From NCBI RefSeq assembly GCF_042665255.1, contig NZ_JBHTCD010000055.1: 16,971 bases of DNA; one strand, written 5' to 3'. Shown here piece after piece: positions 6,745 to 13,416 of this stretch. The notes beneath the pieces are model-generated. The model made no database searches and had not been told where the DNA came from. It worked only from the letters and a program-made list of their open reading frames with translations. Each line of letters starts with the position of its first letter. Positions within the stretch are counted from its first letter, which is position 1. Both the position numbers and the translations under genes were made by a program. The stretch comes from Insolitispirillum peregrinum. Lineage in GTDB: Bacteria > Pseudomonadota > Alphaproteobacteria > Rhodospirillales > Rhodospirillaceae.

Positions 6745-7643
6745 GTTTCAATCCACGCCCCCGTGAGGGGGCGACGCGTCCAGACCCGCGAAGACGTGGT
6801 GGCCCGCGCCGGGGCGTTTCAATCCACGCCCCCGTGAGGGGGCGACAGGGAAAGCCCGCTTACCGCCCGGACAAACTGGCGGTTTCAATCCACGCCCCCG
6901 TGAGGGGGCGACCACCGAGGTTTGCAGTTCGACATCTGTCGCGGTGTTTCAATCCACGCCCCCGTGAGGGGGCGACTCCGGGTGAGATGGATGGCTCTGA
7001 TATCTCCGACATTCAAGTTTCAATCCACGCCCCCGTGAGGGGGCGACGACACGGCTTCCACGGTCGCTTGCCGTCCCCGTGGTTTCAATCCACGCCCCCG
7101 TGAGGGGGCGACATGTGATGAGCCACCGACAGATTCAGTCTGCACAAGTGTTTCAATCCACGCCCCCGTGAGGGGGCGACGGTCCGCTCTGCTAGGCATG
7201 GCAAAGGTGTTATTTGACGTTTCAATCCACGCCCCCGTGAGGGGGCGACGCGGCTGCGGGATCTCGGACTTGAGGCCCCGGCGGTTTCAATCCACGCCCC
7301 CGTGAGGGGGCGACCGCAACAGACTGTTGCGTCATCCCGTCACCCCGGCGTTTCAATCCACGCCCCCGTGAGGGGGCGACTCGGCAATGATTGCGTTCGT
7401 ACGGACGGCGGGCTCGTTTCAATCCACGCCCCCGTGAGGGGGCGACAAAACATTCGGTTCCTCCGGGAGGACGAGAGCTAGTTTCAATCCACGCCCCCGT
7501 GAGGGGGCGACCTCCGCTGCACGGCGAGGCTCTGGTGATGCAGCGGTTTCAATCCACGCCCCCGTGAGGGGGCGACATGGCGGTCCACCCCGAATTTTCC
7601 GAAGCTGTAAAAGTTTCAATCCACGCCCCCGTGAGGGGGCGAC
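6745..7643 (-). CRISPR. CRISPR array 1, type I-C: 14 perfect repeats, 13 spacers
   Basis: Fourteen identical 31-nt repeats (plus strand beginning GTTTCAATCCACGCC and ending GAGGGGGCGAC) start at 6745, 6816, 6882, 6946, 7017, 7082, 7150, 7219, 7284, 7350, 7416, 7481, 7546 and 7613. Spacers are 33-40 nt and all different. The repeat contains the stem GCCCCC-GTGA-GGGGGC. Type I-C repeats are transcribed in the sense that ends GGATTGAAAC, which gives the crRNA 5' handle, so the array is read on the minus strand, the same direction as the cas operon. Its leader is therefore at 7644 onward, between cas2 and the array. The newest spacers are at the right (near 7612), the oldest at the left. A further decayed repeat and spacer lie at 6680-6744. 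Confidence 0.98.
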
Positions 7644-7886
7644 GGCCTCCACTATAACAACCTGATGCTGCAAAAGAAAAGAGGCTTGTTGCGCGAACCT
7701 CCGGCCTTTTTCCGTAAAAATATATGCATACATATGATATCAAAATGAAAATCAAATATTTTCAATGACTTGGAGCAGCGCGAACCTCCCCGGACAAAGA
7801 ACACGGCACTCCAGTCCCGGAAACGGGCGATCAACCGGCCCCACCCGAGACCCGCCATCAGGTTTCTCATTTATAATCAAGGGAAT
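7644..7886 (-). promoter_or_regulatory. Leader of CRISPR array 1
   Basis: These 243 bases between the cas2-side hairpin element and the first repeat contain no gene. They hold the most AT-rich stretch of the window (about 7711-7768), as expected of a leader with a promoter. A candidate minus-strand promoter is TTGAAA (7765-7760), 17 nt, TGATAT (7742-7737); the -10 is weak. An IHF-like sequence, AATCAA-N4-TT, is at 7750-7762. GCGCGAACCTCC occurs twice in direct orientation, at 7691-7702 and 7778-7789, flanking the AT-rich part. The leader role is secure from position; the individual sites are tentative. Confidence 0.75.
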
Positions 7887-7934
7887 GGGGCCTGGGGCCG
7901 ACTGGCCCCAGCGAGGTGTGGAGCAGCGCTCCAC
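7887..7934 (-). repeat. 48-nt double-hairpin element, copy 2 (downstream of cas2)
   Basis: On the minus strand this reads GTGGAGC-GCT-GCTCCAC, ACCTCG, then CTGGGGCC with loop AGTC and GGCCCCAG, then GCCCC. It differs from copy 1 only in the loop. It lies 70 nt past the cas2 stop and before the leader, so it probably ends or stabilises the cas operon transcript and keeps array 1 under its own promoter. There is no long T-tract after it. Confidence 0.85.
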
Positions 7935-8004
7935 GGTACTGTCGCAGACCGAGCGCCCCAAGGCTCCCGACACGCTTGGGGTTCGCGCGGCGATCCCGCC
8001 CCCC

Positions 8005-8295
8005 TTACCAGATCAAGGGGCCGTTCAGGTCGGTCGCCGGTTTGGCACCGACATGTTCCACCCGGTGCTGCCAGTTTGCCCCCAGATGGTAATAGCGCAG
8101 ACTGTCGCAGTCGGGGTTGATGATACCCTCCAGACGGCTTTTCAAGGCCACCCACTGCGCCGGATCGACCTCGATTTCAAAGACAGAGTATTGCACCCGC
8201 TGCCCATAGTCCTGACAGGCTTTCGAGACGGCCCGCAGGCGGCGGGCTCCGCCCGCATCGGAGGTTTTCACATCATAGGTGACCAGAACCAGCAC
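8005..8295 (-). CDS. cas2: CRISPR-associated endoribonuclease-fold protein Cas2
   Basis: The 96-residue ferredoxin-fold protein, of the usual Cas2 length, begins with the family strand VLVTYDVKT containing the conserved Asp8; RRLRAVSKACQDYGQRVQYSVFE is the typical helix and second strand. Cas2 dimers bridge two Cas1 dimers to form the complex that integrates new spacers at the leader end of the array. The start is GTG (8295) with AAGGGGG about 5 nt upstream; it begins 15 nt after the cas1 stop. It is the last gene of the cas operon and is followed by a hairpin element and the array leader. Confidence 0.96.
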   Translation of the reverse strand: MLVLVTYDVKTSDAGGARRLRAVSKACQDYGQRVQYSVFEIEVDPAQWVALKSRLEGIINPDCDSLRYYHLGANWQHRVEHVGAKPATDLNGPLIW

Positions 8296-8310
8296 CGCAG
8301 CCCCCTTGCC

Positions 8311-9345
8311 TTATTTCCACAACCATGATGGATAGGCATCCAGATCGCCGCGCAGATGGCGGGCGAGCAATTGGGCCTGTAGGTAGGGCACCAGTCCCAG
8401 CGGAGCCTTTTCCTGCAAGAAGGGATGCATCCGCTCTTCCTTTTTGCGCTCCTGCCAGGCGGTCAGCACCAGCTTGCGCGCCTCATCGCTCAACATCACC
8501 GCCCCGCCCTCGCGCACGGTAAAGTCACCGGCGCGCAATTGGCGGCGATTGAACAGCGACAATACCAGGCGATCCACCAGCACTGGCCGCAATTCTTCCA
8601 TCAGGTCGAGGGCCAGACTGGGTCTGCCGGGGCGGTCGCGGTGCAGGAAGCCCACCGCCGGATCAAGACCGACCGCTTCGGCGGCGCTGCGGCAATCATG
8701 GGTCAGCAGCGTGTACAGGAACGACAACACCGCATTCACCGGGTCCAGCGGCGGACGGCGTGAGCGGCCCCGGAAACATATCTCGGGGTCAGGAGAGCGG
8801 AGCATTGTATCAAAAGCCCCAAAGTACCGTTGGGCGGCCTCGCCTTCGCAGCCCCGCAACTGGTCCGTATCCAGCGCCGTCGCCGCAACATGGCGCATGA
8901 TCTGCCCCAGACGCTCGCCGGCCTGCTGCAAACAGTCCTGCTGCTGATCGGTCAGGCTGTCGCCATGGTCGCGCAGCGCCCGCAACAGCACTGACCGCTG
9001 GTTGGCGATTTTTCCCAGCACGATCCCGCGCACGATCTCGTCCGGCTGGTCGCTGGCTGCATACTGGGCGCGACGCAGCAGGACATTTCCGCTCACCGGG
9101 CCTTCAATGCGGGCCTGAAACTTTCCTGACCGCTCCAGAATGACGATGGTGATCCCGCCTTCGGCGCACGCCCCAATCAACGGCGGCGACAGATACAACC
9201 CGCCAAATACCACCACCGAGGCCAGCATATGGAAGGGAACCCGCCCTCTGGTTTCCCCCTCCACCTCGATCACCAGATTTTCGCCGTCCTTGCGCAGACT
9301 GGCCCCTTCGGTGGTGACATAAACGGTATTGAGCAGCTTTTTCAT
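8311..9345 (-). CDS. cas1: CRISPR-associated integrase Cas1 (type I-C)
   Basis: The 344-residue metal-dependent integrase inserts new spacers with Cas2. The N-terminal beta domain (1-90) and the alpha-helical catalytic domain are both present. Likely catalytic residues are Glu167 (GCEGEAAQRYFGAF), His235 (GFLHRDRPGRPSLALDL) and Asp247 with Glu250 (DLMEELRP), the standard Cas1 set. Length and motif order match type I-C Cas1. Its ATG overlaps the cas4 stop by 4 nt (9342-9345), implying coupled translation. cas2 follows after 15 nt. Confidence 0.97.
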   Translation of the reverse strand: MKKLLNTVYVTTEGASLRKDGENLVIEVEGETRGRVPFHMLASVVVFGGLYLSPPLIGACAEGGITIVILERSGKFQARIEGPVSGNVLLRRAQYAASDQPDEIVRGIVLGKIANQRSVLLRALRDHGDSLTDQQQDCLQQAGERLGQIMRHVAATALDTDQLRGCEGEAAQRYFGAFDTMLRSPDPEICFRGRSRRPPLDPVNAVLSFLYTLLTHDCRSAAEAVGLDPAVGFLHRDRPGRPSLALDLMEELRPVLVDRLVLSLFNRRQLRAGDFTVREGGAVMLSDEARKLVLTAWQERKKEERMHPFLQEKAPLGLVPYLQAQLLARHLRGDLDAYPSWLWK

Positions 9346-10013
9346 CGCCTATCCCCCGTATCGCCCTCTGCCAGCATCGCCGCCACCGCCGCTTGCCGCC
9401 AGTCATCGACCGAACGGCGGACAATCGACGGGCGGCAGAGTTCGATCAGGGAGCAGGACCGGCAGCGGGTCAGCTTTGCCGGAGGCGGCGGCGTCTGCAA
9501 CGAGGCGAAGACCGCCGCCAGATCGGCGATGGTTGCCAGCGTCAACCGGCGCAGTTCCTCATCAAACGGAACGGTTTGGCGCCGTTTGGTTTCGGCATAG
9601 TACAGCGCACCCTCGGGGACCGGACGCCCGGTCATCTCCTCCAGACACAGGGCCTGCGCGCACACCTGCACCTCGTCCGCCCGGTGCAGCTTGGGCTTGC
9701 CGCGCTTGTACTCGACCGGAAACGGCGTTTCGCCGCCGTCCGCCGCTGGCAGGAACTCGACCAGATCGGCAACGCCGACCAGATTAAGCCCGCGATGGGT
9801 CAGCGGCAACGCCTGCACCCGCCGCACACCACGACCGGCGCGGCTGACCGGCTTGTCAACGACGGCGTGCAGGACATGACCTTCGGCGGTAAAGCGGTTG
9901 TCGTCCCACTGGCGTTCCAGATGGATCAGCGCCGCCTGCCGCAGGCAGTAGACTGCATGCTGGAGAGCCGACAGCGGGATCGGCTCTCCCTCTCTCCCTC
10001 CGGCGGGAGTCAT
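9342..10013 (-). CDS. cas4: CRISPR-associated exonuclease Cas4
   Basis: The 223-residue RecB-like nuclease has the Cas4 iron-sulfur ligands Cys23 (VYCLRQAAL) and Cys184, Cys187 and Cys193 (CRSCSLIELC). Nuclease residues are Asp83 (GVADLVEF) and Glu101 with Lys103 (VEYKRGK), with a QVCAQALCLEE helix after them. In type I-C, Cas4 works with Cas1-Cas2 to trim prespacers at the PAM and set spacer orientation. ATG 10013 is 3 nt after the cas7 stop and the Shine-Dalgarno is poor, so translation may depend on coupling to cas7. A 10-bp perfect hairpin lies 24 nt after the start codon's first base (9989-9962). The gene ends in a 4-nt overlap with cas1. Confidence 0.96.
   Translation of the reverse strand: MTPAGGREGEPIPLSALQHAVYCLRQAALIHLERQWDDNRFTAEGHVLHAVVDKPVSRAGRGVRRVQALPLTHRGLNLVGVADLVEFLPAADGGETPFPVEYKRGKPKLHRADEVQVCAQALCLEEMTGRPVPEGALYYAETKRRQTVPFDEELRRLTLATIADLAAVFASLQTPPPPAKLTRCRSCSLIELCRPSIVRRSVDDWRQAAVAAMLAEGDTGDRR
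9962..9989 (-). other. 10-bp perfect hairpin in the 5' coding region of cas4
   Basis: On the minus strand GGAGAGCCGA (9989-9980) pairs with TCGGCTCTCC (9971-9962) around an 8-nt loop. It covers cas4 codons 9 to 18, close to the junction between the effector genes and the adaptation genes. It could slow ribosomes or act as an mRNA-processing boundary; chance is also possible in GC-rich DNA. Confidence 0.5.
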
Positions 10014-10016
10014 GCA

Positions 10017-10961
10017 TTACAGCCGTTCAATCAGCTCGACCCCACCCGGCAGGCCGTCGCGGTCAATCTGGACGAGGTAGTCGGAAAAGGCCCGTGCAGG
10101 CGGCAGGTTATCGAGACCCCGTTCGCCCGGCAGGCGGAATTCGCCATCGACATTGCGGCCAACGCGCACCCGGTCGAACAGTTGATGTGCCGGAGCATTG
10201 CCCAGTGCCGTTTCATGTTTGAACACAATCAGTTTGCGGGTGGTCATTTCCCCCCGCGCCGCCGAGTGGTCATGTTCAAACATGTTGGCCAGCGCCTCGA
10301 ACAGCAGTTCCTTGTCCTGCTCGCCAAAGCCGGTGCGCTCCGACAGCTTGGCCGAAACGAAGCCGTGCGCCCGGTACAGGCCATAGGGAACGATATGCTT
10401 GCGTCCCATGGTACGGTTGTCGCTGCGCTTGGTATCGTCCTTTTCCTTTTCGCTGGTCGCCGCCATGCGGGTGATGGTGATTTCCAGCGGCATGATCGGT
10501 TCGATCGAGCGGGCAAAGGCCATCTGCACCGGCCCGCGCACCTGACCGCAGTTAACCCCGGTCCCCATCACTGCCCCAAAGGTGCGGACGTCGAAAAAGT
10601 TGTCGCACATGAATTGCCGCAACAGGATGGCTTCGGCGTCATCCTTGGGGGTCAGCTTGTCACTCGTAATGTCGCCCGTAACATTGCCTTTTTCGTCCTT
10701 ACGGATTTCCTTGTAAGCCTCGCGGTGCTTTTCGTTCAGGATCGCCCCGTCCTGCACGTAAATCGCATGCCTCGGCTGGCCGTCGCGGGCGAATTCCACA
10801 TAGTTGCGGATTTTGCGCTTCAGGCTGACGTCAGACACCAGACCATGGTTGGTTTCCGGGTCCATGCGCGGCAGGTTCCCCGCATCCGGGTCGCCGTTCG
10901 GATTGCCGTTGATGACTTCGAACAGCACCACAAAATCATAGCGATTGGTCAGGCCACTCAT
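10017..10961 (-). CDS. cas7: Cascade backbone protein Cas7 (Csd2 family)
   Basis: The 314-residue RRM-fold protein forms the crRNA-binding filament of the type I-C Cascade complex, usually seven copies per crRNA. It begins with the typical Csd2 N-terminus (NRYDFVVLFEVINGNPNGDP), followed by SLKRKIRNYV, the FDVRTFGAVM segment and GQVRGPVQMAFARSIEPI, all conserved in this family. Length fits. Its ATG overlaps the cas8c stop by 4 nt (10958-10961); cas4 starts 3 nt after its stop. Cas7 has no catalytic activity of its own in type I-C. Confidence 0.97.
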   Translation of the reverse strand: MSGLTNRYDFVVLFEVINGNPNGDPDAGNLPRMDPETNHGLVSDVSLKRKIRNYVEFARDGQPRHAIYVQDGAILNEKHREAYKEIRKDEKGNVTGDITSDKLTPKDDAEAILLRQFMCDNFFDVRTFGAVMGTGVNCGQVRGPVQMAFARSIEPIMPLEITITRMAATSEKEKDDTKRSDNRTMGRKHIVPYGLYRAHGFVSAKLSERTGFGEQDKELLFEALANMFEHDHSAARGEMTTRKLIVFKHETALGNAPAHQLFDRVRVGRNVDGEFRLPGERGLDNLPPARAFSDYLVQIDRDGLPGGVELIERL

Positions 10962-11356
10962 GACGCAGCATCCTTTTGCTCGGTATCGGATTTTTTGAAG
11001 AAATCATTGCGTTGATGGTAATAGCCCAGCGCGAACAACGCCTGTTCGGCGCTGGACAGGGTTGCCGGGAACGGGTCAGCCCCCGGCGACATCCGCCCCA
11101 TGATCTCGCCAATCAGCTTTTCGAGGTTCACCCGATAGCCCGGACTGTCCTTGCCCAGACGGGACAGGTGTGGCACCGCGCCCTTGTCCAGTGCTGGAAA
11201 CACCCGCTGCGGCTGGGCCGAGGCCGCACCATAATATTTATCCTTGATGGTCGAATTCAGCTTGTCGCCGAGGGCCGCCGACTGCACACGCTCATAGACC
11301 GCAAACAGCCGCCCCAGCAGATAGCCCTTGTTGTCGTTGTCCGGGTCGAATGCCAC
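10958..11356 (-). CDS. cas11c: Predicted Cas11c small subunit, internal start within cas8c
   Basis: Type I-C systems are known to make a separate small subunit, Cas11c, by internal translation from the 3' end of cas8c. Here the minus strand shows AGGAGGT at 11367-11361, a perfect Shine-Dalgarno in the middle of the gene, followed by GCCG and an in-frame GTG at 11356. Translation from it gives 132 residues (residues 461-592 of Cas8c), beginning VAFDPDNDNKGYLLGRLF and including AVYERVQSAALG and the KYYGAASAQP segment; the size fits the 14-15 kDa of known Cas11c. It would form the belly of Cascade that holds the displaced DNA strand. It shares frame and stop with cas8c. The initiation site is inferred from sequence. 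Confidence 0.72.
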   Translation of the reverse strand: MAFDPDNDNKGYLLGRLFAVYERVQSAALGDKLNSTIKDKYYGAASAQPQRVFPALDKGAVPHLSRLGKDSPGYRVNLEKLIGEIMGRMSPGADPFPATLSSAEQALFALGYYHQRNDFFKKSDTEQKDAAS

Positions 11357-12736
11357 CGGCACCTCCTCGTTTTGACGGTTGAAATTACGCAGCAGCAGCG
11401 CCTTGAGAATGCCGACCCGCAGGGCGTTGACCTCGCCATCGGCGCGGATGCGCATCAGCACGGTGGCAAACAGGGTCTGCGGATAGGGTGTACCGGTCAG
11501 GATCGAGCGCATCCAGTTGCCCGCCAGCAACGGCGAGATGTTCTCTTCCTTGCCCAGCGCCGCAGTCTCGCGCAGGTATTGCCACAGTTGTGGCACTTTT
11601 TGCCGAGGCCCCGGCTCGACCCGGATATCGTCCAGAAACCGCTGGTAATGGTCGATCAGCACCCCAAAGGTATCTTCCAGATAGAACCGGACCGACAGGC
11701 GGGCGGCATTGGGGGCCAGCCCCAGCACATGGAACCGCACGTCGTCCGACAGTGCAGGATTAAAGGTGGCAATCCGCTCACCCTGCCGCACCTTCTCCAG
11801 AATGTCCCCGACCGCTCGGCTCTGCTTGTCTTCATCGACCGATGACAGAAAGCTGCCGAACACACTCTCGGCCTGCTCCACCAGCTCGGCCTCGGCCTGC
11901 TCCGCCAGATCGGCATCACTGGCATCGGCCCAGAACACCGTCGAGGCATCGCCGATCTGCACCCGATGGCCGCTGTCGCGGGCCAGAAAGGCGTTCAACA
12001 CGGCGGTATAGCGGGCCGCCACCGCCTCCGACACCGGGGCATTGGCCCCTTGATCATGACCATAGGAGGTAAAGGCGTCGAGATTGAACGACACCAGCGA
12101 CGCCCCGGATGACTGCGCCCCCCATACGCCCTTGATCGACGGATGCAATCGCGCCACCGGTGCGCGGTCGCCGGTCACCAGACAAATCGCTGTTTCACCG
12201 CTGTCATCGGCAGCCAGCCGCGCCCACAGCGCCTTTGCCGCCGGGCGGTCGTGCAAAAACAGCCGATGGCGTTCGTCTTCCAGTGCGAACACCACGTTCT
12301 GGTCTTTCAGCTCCTCGGGCCACTCCAGAGCCGCGTACTGGTCAGGCCGCCAGTTTTGCAGGAACAGCAGCAGGGCATGCAGACCGATATCATTGCTGCC
12401 CGCCAGCGCGGTCAGGTGGCGATCAACAAAGGCCGCATGTTCCTGCGCCAGCCGCTTGCCATCCCCTGCCGTGACCCCCAGCACATAAGATGTTTTGTCC
12501 CACAGAAAATTCGGCTTCACGCCTGCCGTGCGCTTGACCGCCTGCGGCACCCCCATCACACGCGGGACCGGCTTCTTTTTGCTCTGGTCACGCAAATCAT
12601 GCAGCCCGGCCAGCGAGCCATCGGCATTCAGCGAAATGCAGAAGGAAATCTTTTCCGACGAAAAACCACCCGTGGGCAACGCCCCGCGCCGCTCCATCCG
12701 CTCGCCGATGCGGTTCAGCGATGATAACAGCGTCAT
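10958..12736 (-). CDS. cas8c: Cascade large subunit Cas8c (Csd1 family)
   Basis: The 592-residue large subunit of type I-C Cascade recognises the PAM and helps open target DNA. The Csd1 family core is present at about 199-250 (GVWGAQSSGASLVSFN, AFTSYGHDQGANAPVS, YTAVLNAFLA), with helical C-terminal blocks such as LLLRNFNRQNEEVPVAFD and YLLGRLFAVYERVQ. ATG 12736 was chosen because it overlaps the cas5c stop as ATGA, and family-like sequence (MTLLSSLNRIGERM) begins there; the frame upstream of it (to 12961) is antisense-like shadow within cas5c. The 3' end overlaps cas7 by 4 nt. The last 132 codons are predicted to be also translated separately as Cas11c. Confidence 0.96.
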   Translation of the reverse strand: MTLLSSLNRIGERMERRGALPTGGFSSEKISFCISLNADGSLAGLHDLRDQSKKKPVPRVMGVPQAVKRTAGVKPNFLWDKTSYVLGVTAGDGKRLAQEHAAFVDRHLTALAGSNDIGLHALLLFLQNWRPDQYAALEWPEELKDQNVVFALEDERHRLFLHDRPAAKALWARLAADDSGETAICLVTGDRAPVARLHPSIKGVWGAQSSGASLVSFNLDAFTSYGHDQGANAPVSEAVAARYTAVLNAFLARDSGHRVQIGDASTVFWADASDADLAEQAEAELVEQAESVFGSFLSSVDEDKQSRAVGDILEKVRQGERIATFNPALSDDVRFHVLGLAPNAARLSVRFYLEDTFGVLIDHYQRFLDDIRVEPGPRQKVPQLWQYLRETAALGKEENISPLLAGNWMRSILTGTPYPQTLFATVLMRIRADGEVNALRVGILKALLLRNFNRQNEEVPVAFDPDNDNKGYLLGRLFAVYERVQSAALGDKLNSTIKDKYYGAASAQPQRVFPALDKGAVPHLSRLGKDSPGYRVNLEKLIGEIMGRMSPGADPFPATLSSAEQALFALGYYHQRNDFFKKSDTEQKDAAS

Positions 12737-13401
12737 CGGCAAATCTCCGCCGCACCGGGTTGCGGGATGCTGACCACCCCGTTGGTCATCGTCGCACGAA
12801 AGAACATCGCCGACCGCTCCGCCGAGGCATGGTCGATATCCCACAGCATATAGCCAAGGTCGCGGTCTTCGGCGATGGTCGGCGGCATGGCCTCGGCTTG
12901 GTCCAGCAGGCGGAAACGGGCGTCGAACTCCCGCGTGCCCAGACAGGGCTGGTGGAAACATTGCCCGCGTTCGGCCCGGCGATTGAAAATATCGAGGTGC
13001 TTGCCTTCGTTGTCACCATCTCCGGCGCGGCTGGTCATCACGAAATGCGCCTCGATCACATAGGCGACATTGGTCAACACCGTCGAGGCCCGTTGCTGGC
13101 GGTCCTGATCACACAACAGCCGCAAGCCGTCCAGGCTCTGGTGTTTCAGCGCGCTTTTGACCTTGTTCACCGGCACCTTGTGGCCGACCTCGTTGCGGCG
13201 GATCGACTGAAAGCGGATCGGTTCCAGCACATGAATCCGGTCAATCACCCAGCGAATGGCCGGCTTCCAGTGAATGGCCTCCAGAATGCCGCGCGCCGCT
13301 GATGGCGTCATCACGTCATAGGACACCCGTTCAACCTTCATTTCCGGGCGGGTAAAGCAGGCATAGGGGCCAGAAACGTGCAGCTTTATGCCATAGGGCA
13401 T
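12733..13401 (-). CDS. cas5c: Cascade subunit and crRNA-processing nuclease Cas5c (Cas5d)
   Basis: The 222-residue RAMP protein in type I-C replaces Cas6: it cleaves the precursor crRNA at the base of the repeat stem and stays on the 5' handle. No cas6 is present, consistent with this. The expected catalytic Lys-His pair is seen as Lys134-His135 in NEGKHLDIF, matching EGKH of Bacillus halodurans Cas5d (K116, H117). The third residue there, Tyr46 in ESIYWKP, is His44 here (EAIHWKP). Start ATG 13401 is preceded by AGGGAGG with about 10 nt spacing, just after the end of cas3 (15-nt gap). It ends in a 4-nt ATGA overlap with cas8c. Confidence 0.96.
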   Translation of the reverse strand: MPYGIKLHVSGPYACFTRPEMKVERVSYDVMTPSAARGILEAIHWKPAIRWVIDRIHVLEPIRFQSIRRNEVGHKVPVNKVKSALKHQSLDGLRLLCDQDRQQRASTVLTNVAYVIEAHFVMTSRAGDGDNEGKHLDIFNRRAERGQCFHQPCLGTREFDARFRLLDQAEAMPPTIAEDRDLGYMLWDIDHASAERSAMFFRATMTNGVVSIPQPGAAEICR

Positions 13402-13416
13402 CGCGGGGCATCCTCC

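Noticed and set aside
6783..6811. Spacer 6776-6815 shares CGAAGACGTGGTG with the marR-type gene near 16086, suggesting self-targeting.
   Set aside because: Only about 18 of 20 bases in the middle of a 40-nt spacer match; the seed end does not match, and a 13-nt match between ~500 nt of spacers and both strands of the window is not unlikely by chance.
6551..7103. Open reading frames running through array 1 with repeated peptide units (such as VSIHAPVRGRR on plus and VAPSRGRGLK on minus).
   Set aside because: They are translations of the CRISPR repeats, not genes; the same holds for frames at 16603-16837.
7263..7283. Spacer 7250-7283 shares CTTGAGGCCCCGG with hairpin element copy 3.
   Set aside because: The match is 13 nt in a GC-rich low-complexity stem, and the rest of the spacer does not match; no sign of a real protospacer.
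9393..11015. A 540-codon plus-strand frame antisense to cas7 and cas4, and other long antisense frames (2850-3758, 4039-4860, 14632-15687).
   Set aside because: They are shadows of GC-rich coding sequence; no family resemblance, and the opposite strand encodes well-recognised proteins.
12737..12961. N-terminal extension of cas8c to an upstream ATG at 12961.
   Set aside because: The extension is read out of frame inside cas5c, is not family-like, and the ATGA overlap at 12733-12736 gives a far better start.
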